From the NCBI RefSeq assembly GCF_000513895.2, contig NZ_CP165782.1, positions 3,563,501 through 3,627,500 of the forward strand: 64,000 bases of DNA. Reading direction: 5' to 3'. This stretch comes from Ensifer sp. WSM1721. GTDB lineage: Bacteria > Pseudomonadota > Alphaproteobacteria > Rhizobiales > Rhizobiaceae. Below the pieces are notes generated by a model. That model saw only the letters and a list, made by a program, of their open reading frames with translations. It was not told where the DNA came from and searched no databases. Every line of letters begins with the position of its first letter. The stretch's first letter is position 1. Both the position numbers and the translations under genes were made by a program. Below, piece after piece: positions 9,681-17,102 of the stretch.

Positions 9681-11645
9681 TTATGCCGCCGTTCCCGTCT
9701 CGGCGCTGTCACGCGCTGCAGCCATTATGGACGCACCCACCACTTCGTAGATTTCGAGCGCCGAGGCGCGGCCCTTTGCCTGGGCGGAACCAAGCGGGCG
9801 AAAAGTCACCACATCTTCACATTGCGCCACCACCGCACCGCTTGCGAGGATCGTCGTGCCGTAATCCTTGTTCATGCCTTCGAGCCGCGAGGCGACATTC
9901 ACCGTGTCGCCCATCGCCGTATATTGCAGCCGCTCCTTGGCGCCGACGCTGCCGACGACTGCCGTGCCGGTGTGTATGCCGAAGCGGGTGCGGAATTCCG
10001 GCAGGCCCTTTGCGCGCTGGTCCGCGTTGAAGGCTTCCAGCCTCTCCTCGACCGCGAGCGCGCAGCGGCAGGCGTGTTCGGCGTGGCGTGCGTCGGCGAC
10101 CGGCGCGTTCCACATGGCAAAGACCGAGTCGCCGAGGAACTGGATGATGGTCCCCTCATGCGCGGCGACGACCTCGCTGAAAAGGTCGAAATATCCCGAA
10201 AGCATCGCGACCACCTCTTCCGGCGAATGCCGCTCGCTGATCGTGGTGAAATCGTAGATGTCGGTGAAAAGGGCCGTCACCTCCTGGCGCCAGCCGGCGC
10301 GACCAGCGAAATGCCCGGAATCTATGCCCTTGCGCACCAGTTCCTTCGGCACGTAGAGCGCGAAGGTGAAGATCGCGTCGCGGGCCTTGTTCATCGCGCC
10401 ATTGAGCATGGAGATTTCCGCGACACGCGAGGGCACGTCGATGGGCGTGGTGAAATCCAGATCCTGCAGCCGTTGGGCGCTGGCGGTAAGCTGATTGAGC
10501 GATTTGGTGATCAGATGGGCAAGAACGAGCGCTAAGAGAATGGCGAGCACCACGACGGCGCCCGAAATCGCGAGACCCTGGACCAGCGTATCGTTGGCAG
10601 CCGCCATCAGCTCGTCGAGCGGGGCGGCGACGACGACCCGGTGCCCCGACAGGAGCAGTGTCGATTCGAGCGGGGCGACGATGGCGAGATAGGTGCGGTC
10701 GCCGACGTCCACGAAACCGGCCTTGCCTGGGGGAGGCGGGTTGAGCCGGATGCTCTCGATCAGCGGATTGCCTTGCGGTGCCGCCACCGGTCCGTCGCGA
10801 TCCTTCGCCGCCATGATGCGCTGCATCATCAGCGGGTCGGAGTGGATGATCGGCCGTCCGACGGCATCGAGAATGAACGACACCGAATCGCCGGTCAGCC
10901 GCTCGCGGGACAAGAAGTCCGTGATCGTGTCGAGCACGACATCGGCGCCGATCACGATCTTCGCATTGCCGCGGTGGGCCTGCGATATCGTCATCCCGAA
11001 ATTCTTCGTCGTCGCCATTTCGTAAGGGCCGGTAGCGACCGGAGTCTTGCCGTTGACGGCGGCGCGGTACCAGGGCCGGTTTCGCGGGTCGAAGCCGGTT
11101 GGGGCCGACCGGCGCTCGGCGAACACGAGACCACTCGCATCGAGGAACATTGTGCGATCGAAGGGCTTGCCTTTGTCGCTTCTTTCCATGGAGCGGACGG
11201 CGAGCGTCGCGCCGCGCGGCGCATCGAGCGCCATGCGCCAGGCAGCCGACCTCAGATCGACCATGTGGAAAAATCCGCCGTTCGGATAGCCGACATAGAC
11301 GCCGTCGATATGCGGCGAGCGCGAGATGCCCTCGCGCAGCACCGCCACCTTGTCGATCATCCGCTCCGGCGGCGGCACGAGGAAGGAATTGGCAACGGAG
11401 GCGACGAGGCCGACGACGGCCGATGTGTCGCCCGAAAGCACCCCGAGGCGGTCGACGAGGCGGCCGACGAACGCGCCCATGTGCTCCTCGGTATTCGCGA
11501 TCGCCGCGCTCCGCGCGCGGCGGTAATCGAGCCCCACCAGGGTGGCGGACACGACGATGAGCATCACCACCATCGTGACACCGAGCAGCGACCGGAGCGA
11601 GCTCGTCCAGGTCTCGGGACGCCTGTTCCCGTCGGAGCCTTGCAT
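9681..11645 (-). CDS. Class III adenylate/guanylate cyclase with Cache sensor and HAMP
   Basis: A 654-residue membrane receptor cyclase. A membrane segment lies at about residues 20-42 (GVTMVVMLIVVSATLVG). A periplasmic dCache-type sensor follows (region DPRNRPWYRAA, typical of Cache), then a second membrane segment near residue 365. A HAMP linker leads into the C-terminal cyclase domain. Metal-binding Asp residues are in ALFTDIYDF and FLGDSVFAMW, and the AMGDTVNVASRLE motif is intact. The purine-selecting Lys expected before FLGD is Gln here (IIQFLGD). The start at 11645 follows GAAGGGAC; an upstream ATG at 11693 is possible. Confidence 0.88.
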   Translation of the reverse strand: MQGSDGNRRPETWTSSLRSLLGVTMVVMLIVVSATLVGLDYRRARSAAIANTEEHMGAFVGRLVDRLGVLSGDTSAVVGLVASVANSFLVPPPERMIDKVAVLREGISRSPHIDGVYVGYPNGGFFHMVDLRSAAWRMALDAPRGATLAVRSMERSDKGKPFDRTMFLDASGLVFAERRSAPTGFDPRNRPWYRAAVNGKTPVATGPYEMATTKNFGMTISQAHRGNAKIVIGADVVLDTITDFLSRERLTGDSVSFILDAVGRPIIHSDPLMMQRIMAAKDRDGPVAAPQGNPLIESIRLNPPPPGKAGFVDVGDRTYLAIVAPLESTLLLSGHRVVVAAPLDELMAAANDTLVQGLAISGAVVVLAILLALVLAHLITKSLNQLTASAQRLQDLDFTTPIDVPSRVAEISMLNGAMNKARDAIFTFALYVPKELVRKGIDSGHFAGRAGWRQEVTALFTDIYDFTTISERHSPEEVVAMLSGYFDLFSEVVAAHEGTIIQFLGDSVFAMWNAPVADARHAEHACRCALAVEERLEAFNADQRAKGLPEFRTRFGIHTGTAVVGSVGAKERLQYTAMGDTVNVASRLEGMNKDYGTTILASGAVVAQCEDVVTFRPLGSAQAKGRASALEIYEVVGASIMAAARDSAETGTAA

Positions 11646-11759
11646 GCGTTCGGTGTCCCTTCGATCCGGATTGGCAGTCGATCTTTGCAGCATTGCACCG
11701 GATTTGCATAGGGCGGGTTAAGCGGTGGCGGGCGGTCGATACCGCAACCAGGAAAGGCT

Positions 11760-12791
11760 CTAGTTGACGCTGACCGGCCGCGACCGCATCCGCGCCACCG
11801 TCTCCCGTTCCGCCCTTTTGCAGCGCATCGGCGGCAGGCCGCGGTCCATCAGATCCATGTCCTCGAGCACCATCTCGCCCATCCTCTTGAAGGCGACATC
11901 AAGCGCGCCGGCGCGGTGCGCCGAGCGCAGGAAGCCCGGCAGGCGGCGAACCGGATGGTCGACGGGCAGCGGTTCCTCGGGGAAGACGTCGCTCGCCGCC
12001 AGGATGTGTCCGCTTTCGACCGCGGCGATCAGAGCATCGAAGTCGACGACGCCGGCTCGGCTCAAGAGGATGAAGGCTGCGCCGGCGCGCATCTTGGCGA
12101 AAGCCTCAGCGCCGAGGAAACCTTCGTTCTCGCTCGTCACGGCCGCGACCACGAAGACGAAATCGCTTTCCGCGAGCACCGTGTCGACCGGCGCTGGCTC
12201 GACACCGGCTTCGCGGAGCATGGAGGCCGGCAGCCAGGGATCGTAGACGCGGATCTTCGCACGAAATCCCGAGAGCACACGGTTCAGCGCCCTGCCGAGA
12301 TCGCCGAAGCCGATGATGCCGATCTCGGAACCGGAAAGGAGGTTTGCCGACTGGTTGCCTTCCCCGCCCCAGAGCTCGCGTCCTTCGCGGAAGGCGAGAT
12401 CGGCATCGACGATGCCGCGGGCGAGATTGAGCGCCATGGCAAGCCCCATCTCCGCCACGGGTTCCGCGAAGACCTGGCCGGTCGTGACCACGTGGATGCC
12501 CCGCTGGAAAACCAATTCATAAGGCATGTTGTTGATGAGATTGCTCTCGACGTTGAGGATGGCGCGAAGCGCCGGCATTCGCTCCAGCGTTTCTTCCGAA
12601 AGCGGCGGCTGTCCGATGATGTAGCGCGTTTCGGCGAGGATCGCAGAGTCGAGCCCGGCGATGTTTTCCGGATCGGCCTCGACGACGCGGTAGCGCTCAT
12701 GAAGACGCTGCAGCGCCTCCGGCGTGAAGATCAGGTCGAGCGTGCGTGGCGCGGGCGCGCTGATCGCAAGCGGCCGGTTCGTCTCGGACAT
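11760..12791 (-). CDS. D-isomer-specific 2-hydroxyacid dehydrogenase family protein
   Basis: A 343-residue NAD-dependent oxidoreductase. The nucleotide-binding Rossmann motif is IGIIGFGDLGRALNRVL in the middle of the chain. The catalytic Arg lies in LLSRAGVVD, the Glu in DVFPEEPLPVDHPVR, and the His in FLRSAHRAGAL. The GxGxxG variant (GFGDLG) and the overall plan match hydroxypyruvate/phosphoglycerate reductase relatives, but the substrate cannot be read. The ATG at 12791 has GGAGG five bases upstream, better than the longer frame to 12830. It is monocistronic. Confidence 0.88.
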   Translation of the reverse strand: MSETNRPLAISAPAPRTLDLIFTPEALQRLHERYRVVEADPENIAGLDSAILAETRYIIGQPPLSEETLERMPALRAILNVESNLINNMPYELVFQRGIHVVTTGQVFAEPVAEMGLAMALNLARGIVDADLAFREGRELWGGEGNQSANLLSGSEIGIIGFGDLGRALNRVLSGFRAKIRVYDPWLPASMLREAGVEPAPVDTVLAESDFVFVVAAVTSENEGFLGAEAFAKMRAGAAFILLSRAGVVDFDALIAAVESGHILAASDVFPEEPLPVDHPVRRLPGFLRSAHRAGALDVAFKRMGEMVLEDMDLMDRGLPPMRCKRAERETVARMRSRPVSVN

Positions 12792-12886
12792 TGACGCCTC
12801 CATTTCGGGGCGTGCCGCCGCCCCTTTCAATCTGTGGATGTATGTTTTTGCAGGCGGCGCGCAAGCGGGCCTTTGTTGTTTTCGCC

Positions 12887-13213
12887 TCAGTAGTTCAGCC
12901 CGCGCTTTTGCCTCTCGAGCGATGGCGGCAGCCGACCGCTTTGAAAGACTGGACCATCGCCCCTACGGCATCGGTAGACAGTGTCGTAGCGGGGGCCGCG
13001 TGACGACTCGAAGGGTGCGTAGCGGTCGACGAAGACCTGCTCGCAGACAAGATTCTCGCCCTCCCGGAGCGGGTCGAGGGCCCGCACGCCGGGGAGATCG
13101 TGGTAGGTCTGGGCGAATTGCAGCGCAGTGCCCTCCGCCAACGCGGCTCCAGCCGAAAGAGCGAGGAGCAAAAAGGTGAAGGGAAGCGCCACGGCGGAAC
13201 GGAACCAGGTCAT
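12887..13213 (-). CDS. Small secreted hypothetical protein
   Basis: A 108-residue protein with a clear signal peptide (residues 1-27, core LPFTFLLLALSAG, cleavage after ALA). The mature part has two cysteines (LVCEQVF and YRCRRGD) about 30 residues apart that could form a disulfide, and no recognisable enzyme motif. A longer frame to 13270 adds 19 residues with no signal-peptide character. It is isolated between the dehydrogenase and a RIME-like element. Confidence 0.65.
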   Translation of the reverse strand: MTWFRSAVALPFTFLLLALSAGAALAEGTALQFAQTYHDLPGVRALDPLREGENLVCEQVFVDRYAPFESSRGPRYDTVYRCRRGDGPVFQSGRLPPSLERQKRGLNY

Positions 13214-13310
13214 GTTCAATGAACTTTCTCGGACGGACGCCGGCGAAGCGGGGCGCCGACTGAAGGACACGGTATCGCGGCCGGCAAAGTTGCGCTATAG
13301 GCCGGCTACG

Positions 13311-13412
13311 CTCTGCAGCGCCACGTGTCTGGCTGGACGCGAAGACCGCTGCAGCACTTTGGTGCGCTGCATGATTTTGTTCTTAAATCCATTCCGATTT
13401 AAGAATCATGCG
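13311..13412 (+). repeat. Diverged RIME-like element in the RNase D leader, copy 7
   Basis: It has the same two-palindrome plan but a different first palindrome (CTGCAGCGCCACGTGTC..GCTGCAG) and a second one reading CTGCATGATTTTGTTC..GAATCATGCGG. It ends 21 bases before the rnd start codon, so it lies in the promoter or 5' leader. Confidence 0.75.
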
Positions 13413-13433
13413 GAAACGATCTGGGGATTTTCG

Positions 13434-14060
13434 ATGGCAAATACAATACGATTCCACGAAGGCGACATTTCCGAGGCGGACGCCGCCCGCTATCAGGGCG
13501 CGATCGCGATCGACACGGAAACGCTCGGCCTCGTTCCCCGTCGCGATCGTCTCTGTGTCGTGCAGCTTTCGTCGGGCGACGGTACCGCCGATGTGATCCG
13601 TATCGCGGCCGGGCAGAGGGAAGCGCCGAACCTCGTTGCCATGCTCGCCGATCCGGCACGGCAGAAGATCTTCCATTTCGGCCGGTTCGATATCGCCGTC
13701 CTGTTTTACACCTTCGGCGTCACGGCAACTCCGGTCTTCTGCACCAAGATCGCCTCGCGGCTTAGCCGTACCTACACGGACCGGCACGGCCTCAAGGACA
13801 ATCTCAAGGAACTGCTCGACATCGACATTTCCAAGCAGCAGCAGTCTTCGGATTGGGCGGCTGATATCCTCTCGTCGGCGCAGCTCGAATATGCCGCCTC
13901 CGACGTGCTGCATCTGCATGCGCTCAGGGACAAGCTGACGGCGCGCCTCTTGCGCGACGGCCGCATGGAACTGGCCGAAGCCTGCTTCGCCTTCCTGCCG
14001 ACCCGCGCCAAGCTCGATCTGCTCGGCTGGGAGGAGACGGATATTTTCGCGCATAGCTAG
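13434..14060 (+). CDS. rnd: Ribonuclease D-like 3'-5' exonuclease
   Basis: A 208-residue DEDDy exonuclease. Exo I is AIDTETLGL (residues 25-33, with the catalytic Asp and Glu). Exo II is HFGRFDIAVL near residue 80. Exo III is YAASDVLHLHAL near 150, with the Tyr and Asp of the DEDDy subtype. It lacks the C-terminal HRDC domains of E. coli RNase D (375 residues), as is usual for the short alphaproteobacterial form. RNase D trims tRNA 3' ends. The ATG at 13434 follows CTGGGGA. A diverged RIME element forms the upstream region. Confidence 0.9.
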   Translation: MANTIRFHEGDISEADAARYQGAIAIDTETLGLVPRRDRLCVVQLSSGDGTADVIRIAAGQREAPNLVAMLADPARQKIFHFGRFDIAVLFYTFGVTATPVFCTKIASRLSRTYTDRHGLKDNLKELLDIDISKQQQSSDWAADILSSAQLEYAASDVLHLHALRDKLTARLLRDGRMELAEACFAFLPTRAKLDLLGWEETDIFAHS

Positions 14061-14094
14061 AGTGGGGGCTGTCCCTGCACGGCCTCTACTCCAC

Positions 14095-14227
14095 CGTCAT
14101 CCTCGGGGCTCGACCCGAGGATCCATGCACAGGCTTGAGCAACGCTCGAAAGACAGGTCCGACCGGTCGCGACAAGCATCAGCGCCGTGCTTGTGATTGG
14201 ATCCTCGGGTCAAGCCCGAGGATGACG
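14095..14227 (+). repeat. 133-bp element bounded by inverted palindromes (MITE-like)
   Basis: Two copies of a hairpin, ATCCTCGGG..CCCGAGGAT, lie at 14099-14122 and 14201-14223 in opposite orientation. They are flanked outward by CGTC on the left and GACG on the right and enclose about 78 bases with no gene. The palindromes and the bases just inside them (GGATCCATGCAC and TTGTGATTGGATCC) resemble the ends of the GIY-YIG cassette at 17103-17476. It fills the middle of the 343-base gap between rnd and the SelW-like gene. Confidence 0.75.
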
Positions 14228-14229
14228 CA

Positions 14230-14399
14230 TTCGTGGGGCGACGCGGCCGGTCTTCGGGCGAGCCCGCTCGATAGGTCACGGCATCAGCCAGAGAAGCCGC
14301 AAATGCCGCGACGACGACGGTCGCTTCCGACATGCCGAACAGCAATGTCGCCGAAAGGAAGGCAGCGCCGAAGACGCCTGCGAGCGTAACGAGATCCAG
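14230..14399 (-). pseudogene. Possible remnant of a YqaA-like membrane protein
   Basis: On the minus strand a frame reads LDLVTLAGVFGAAFLSATLL then FGMSEATVVVAAFAASLADA from 14399, just after the SelW-like stop and its AGGAG. This strongly resembles the first 40 residues of YqaA/DedA-like inner-membrane proteins (TLLPxxSEA motif). It then becomes unrelated sequence that runs into the palindromic element. No normal start codon is present (CTG at 14399). I infer a truncated gene whose 3' part was lost. Confidence 0.35.
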
Positions 14400-14403
14400 A
14401 GCG

Positions 14404-14685
14404 TCAGCTCCTGTCGACGTGGCCGAGATCGCGCTCCGGCTCGATCACGTCGCGGATCCGCTGCTTCAACTCCTTCGGCCCGGGGAAGCCGCCGTCGCGC
14501 TTGCGCTCCCAGACGAGCTCGCCATCGACGCGGATCTCGAAATTGCCGCCGGTGCCGGGGATCAGCGCCACCTCGCCGAGCGTGTCGGCAAAGGTCGACA
14601 GCAGCTCCTGCGCCATCCAGCCGGCGCGCAGCAGCCAGTTGCACTGGGTGCAGTAGAGGATGGTGACGCGTGGCTTCTCACTCAT
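14404..14685 (-). CDS. SelT/SelW/SelH-family (Rdx) redox protein
   Basis: A 93-residue thioredoxin-fold protein of the selenoprotein W-like family. The redox motif is YCTQCNW at residues 11-17, with Cys in place of selenocysteine (CxxC). A typical GTGGNFEIRVDGELVW segment follows at about 44-60, and the family-end region FPGPKELKQRIRD is present. The Cys form is usual in bacteria. Function in the family is redox-related but undefined. The stop is followed at once by a probable YqaA-like remnant. Confidence 0.88.
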   Translation of the reverse strand: MSEKPRVTILYCTQCNWLLRAGWMAQELLSTFADTLGEVALIPGTGGNFEIRVDGELVWERKRDGGFPGPKELKQRIRDVIEPERDLGHVDRS

Positions 14686-14715
14686 CTGGCATGTCCTGTT
14701 TCGTGGTCTTGGGAG

Positions 14716-14758
14716 GCGGGCGGAAAACCCGCGCTAGCGCCTTGAATTGCCGCATGAT
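14716..14758. repeat. Fragment of dispersed hairpin elements
   Basis: The hairpin GCGGGCGGAAAACCCGCGCTA is followed by TTGAATTGCCGCATGATTT. The first part matches the GC hairpin of the convergent-junction element (44844, 48532, 59392). The second matches the centre of RIME. It is a hybrid fragment in the spacer between the divergent SelW-like and DoxX genes. Confidence 0.5.
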
Positions 14759-14925
14759 TTCAGGCCTTCACATTAGCTTTGCCGCGCGCCCTGAACAATC
14801 GGCCTTTCACGGCTCTCTCACATAATTGTCAACCCATTCTGTCAGGTTTTTATCGCCCGCCCCTTGTCTTCCGAGGCGCGGGCGGCAAGAGACTCGGCAT
14901 TGCAACAATCTGCGAGAGGGACCTT

Positions 14926-15381
14926 ATGACTGATTCCACTGCTGACAACGGCCGGCCGCGCGCGATCCTGCCTGCGCTCGAAAAGATCTATCTGCCGCTC
15001 GACACTTTCGCCGAGACACTGCTGCGCGTGCTTGCGGGCACGCTCCTCGTCACCCATGGCTACGGCAAGATCCTCGATCCGTTCGGCGCGGTCGGCATGG
15101 TGGAGGGGCTCGGCTTCCATCCGGGCGTCTTCTGGTCGCCTCTGCTTGCCGCCACCGAGTTCTTCGGCGGCATCTTCATCGCCATCGGTTTCGTCACCCG
15201 GCCCGCGGCTTTTGCCGCGACCATCGTGCTCCTCGTCACCGTCTATTTCCACGGCATCGTCCAGGGCCAGGGCCTCGGCGGGGCTGAGAAATCGATCCTC
15301 TGGGCGGCGATCACCTTCTTCTTCGCCATCCGCGGCGCCAACAGCCAGTCGGTCGACGCCAAGCTCGGCCGCCAGTTCTAA
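14926..15381 (+). CDS. DoxX family membrane protein
   Basis: A 151-residue inner-membrane protein with four predicted helices (around ETLLRVLAGTLLVTHGYGK, LLAATEFFGGIFIAIGF, AAFAATIVLLVTVYFHG and ILWAAITFFFAIRG). The GYGK motif and LEGLGFHPG-like segment are typical of DoxX/DoxD proteins, small quinone- or redox-linked membrane proteins of uncertain role. The ATG at 14926 follows GAGAGGGA. Three small enzymes follow on the same strand. Confidence 0.88.
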   Translation: MTDSTADNGRPRAILPALEKIYLPLDTFAETLLRVLAGTLLVTHGYGKILDPFGAVGMVEGLGFHPGVFWSPLLAATEFFGGIFIAIGFVTRPAAFAATIVLLVTVYFHGIVQGQGLGGAEKSILWAAITFFFAIRGANSQSVDAKLGRQF

Positions 15382-15517
15382 CTTCGCACCGCAGGCACGG
15401 GCGGAGACCGTGCCTGCGGCTATCCTCCTGCGACAGCCCGTTCTCTTCTCAAGCCACAAGCCGCACTTGAACAGCGGCTTCACCCGTGGTGATCTCGGAT
15501 CGAGGAGGACGCGAGCC

Positions 15518-16009
15518 ATGAGTGAACCGATCGAAGGCGGCTGCTTCTGCGGCCGTATCCGTTATCGGCTGAAGCGTCGGCCGATGTTCGTGCATTGCTG
15601 CCATTGCCGCGACTGCCAACGGCAGCTCGGCAGCGCTTTCGTGATCAACGGCATCGTGGAGGCGGAAAATGTCGAGCTCTTGCAGGGAGAGACCGTCATG
15701 GTGACGCTCTCGACCGACAGCGGCCGCCCGCATGATGTCTACCGTTGCCCCGACTGCCAGTCGGCGCTCTGGAGCGATTACGGCCGGCGCAAATGGCTTT
15801 CTTTCGTTCGCCTCGCGACGCTCGACCGGCCATCGGAGTTTCCCCCGGACGTCCACATCTACACGCGCTCGAAACTCGACTGGGTGCCGCTGCCGGCGGA
15901 TGCCAGGGTCTTCGAGGCCTATTACGACGTAGAAACCGAATGGCCGAAGGAGAGCCTCGATCGGCTTGGTGAAGCGCGCGCGAAGCGCAAGGGGCAGGTG
16001 CAGTCGTGA
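15518..16009 (+). CDS. GFA/CENP-V family zinc protein
   Basis: A 163-residue protein with the full set of zinc ligands of the glutathione-dependent formaldehyde-activating (GFA) fold: GGCFCG at residues 7-12, HCCHCRDC near 27-34, and YRCPDC near 71-76. GFA-fold proteins bind glutathione adducts, but most family members have no proven activity. The ATG at 15518 follows CGAGGAGGAC. Its TGA overlaps the next gene by four bases, so they are translationally coupled. Confidence 0.9.
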   Translation: MSEPIEGGCFCGRIRYRLKRRPMFVHCCHCRDCQRQLGSAFVINGIVEAENVELLQGETVMVTLSTDSGRPHDVYRCPDCQSALWSDYGRRKWLSFVRLATLDRPSEFPPDVHIYTRSKLDWVPLPADARVFEAYYDVETEWPKESLDRLGEARAKRKGQVQS

Positions 16010-16557
16010 CGGCAAGCGAACATGAGAAGATGATGGCGGGCGAGTGGTATTGCTGCCTGGACTCGGAGCTCGACGAGCTGCGCGCCCGAGCCCGTCGCGC
16101 CGTGCACCAGCACAACACCCTGCTGCCGGACGAACGCGGCAACATGGCGCCGGCGCTGCAGGCGCTCTTTGACGAGGTCGCAGCGGACGCATTCCTAGAG
16201 GCGCCGTTCCATTGCTCCTACGGCATCAATATCACGCTTGGTGCTGGCGTCTATCTGAATGCCGGCTGCACCATCCTCGACAGCGCGCCTGTTACGATCG
16301 GCGATGGCACCATGCTCGGGCCAGGCGTGCACATCTACTGTGCCGAGCATCACAAGGACATCGCGCTCCGCCGTGCCGGTCTGGAGATCGCCCGGCCGGT
16401 GACGATCGGCAAGGACGTCTGGATCGGCGGCGGCGCGATCATTCTCGCCGGCGTGACGATCGGCGACGGAGCGATCGTCGGAGCCGGCGCGGTGGTGAGA
16501 CGGGATGTGGCGCCGGGCGCAACGGTTGTGGGGAACCCGGCACGGGTTCTGCCTTGA
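16006..16557 (+). CDS. Sugar O-acetyltransferase, maltose acetyltransferase/NodL type
   Basis: A 183-residue acyltransferase of the left-handed beta-helix fold. The N-terminal maltose-acetyltransferase region (EKMMAGEWYCCLDSEL) is followed by hexapeptide repeats (INITLGAGVYLNAGCTILD, VTIGDGTMLGPGVHIY, VTIGKDVWIGGGAIILAG). The catalytic His is in CAEHHK. It resembles maa, lacA and nodL, and acetyl-CoA is the expected donor. The GTG at 16006 overlaps the GFA stop as GTGA. Without a nod context it should not be called nodL. Confidence 0.9.
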   Translation: MTASEHEKMMAGEWYCCLDSELDELRARARRAVHQHNTLLPDERGNMAPALQALFDEVAADAFLEAPFHCSYGINITLGAGVYLNAGCTILDSAPVTIGDGTMLGPGVHIYCAEHHKDIALRRAGLEIARPVTIGKDVWIGGGAIILAGVTIGDGAIVGAGAVVRRDVAPGATVVGNPARVLP

Positions 16558-16580
16558 TTTTTCGAAAAGGGAGGCAATTC

Positions 16581-17087
16581 ATGGCTGACGCAGCGACGAT
16601 CAATGTCCGTCCGGCACGGGTCGAGGACGTGCCGGCGCTCTGCGCTTTCCTGAACGAGATCATACGGATCGGCGGCACCACGGCCCATGAAACGCCGTTC
16701 ACGCATGAGAGCTTCGCCTCCCACTTCCTTGCGGGCCCCGGTTTCGTCAGTTGCTTCGTTGCGGAGGATGATTCGGGCGAGCCCTGCGCCTTCCAGGCGC
16801 TCGAGCGCTGGGACGGTCTTCCGGAGGGCTGGGTGGATATCGGCACCTTCGCCCGTGCTCATGAGAAGGTTCCCGGTGCCGGGACCGCGCTTTTCGCCGC
16901 CACGAAGGCGCAAGCCCGCGACGCAGGCTTCCTGGCGATCAACGCCACGATCCGCGCCGACAATATCGGCGGTTTGGCCTATTACAGCAAGATGGGCTTC
17001 GTCGACTACAAGATCGACAAGGGGGTGCCGCTGAAAGATGGCCGCCTCATCGATCGGATTTCGAAACGGTATTTGCTTGGGGGCTAG
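16581..17087 (+). CDS. GNAT acetyltransferase, phosphinothricin-acetyltransferase-like
   Basis: A 168-residue GNAT protein. The N-terminus INVRPARVEDVPALCAFLNEI and the segment GWVDIGTFARAHEKVPGAGTALF fit the fold, although the acetyl-CoA loop (usually Q/RxxGxG/A) reads KVPGAGTA. The end LAYYSKMGFVDYK is typical. The substrate is unknown; relatives act on amine-containing toxins or metabolites. It starts 23 bases after the O-acetyltransferase with ribosome binding site GGGAGG, so the three genes from 15518 form an operon. Confidence 0.85.
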   Translation: MADAATINVRPARVEDVPALCAFLNEIIRIGGTTAHETPFTHESFASHFLAGPGFVSCFVAEDDSGEPCAFQALERWDGLPEGWVDIGTFARAHEKVPGAGTALFAATKAQARDAGFLAINATIRADNIGGLAYYSKMGFVDYKIDKGVPLKDGRLIDRISKRYLLGG

Positions 17088-17102
17088 CCGGCCTCTCAAT
17101 CC

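Noticed and set aside
10641..11711. Plus-strand frame of 356 codons opposite the cyclase
   Set aside because: Overlaps a well-supported cyclase gene on the other strand and has shadow-like composition.
16006..16557. NodL nodulation acetyltransferase
   Set aside because: The sequence fits the general maltose/galactoside acetyltransferase family, and there is no nod box or nod gene nearby.
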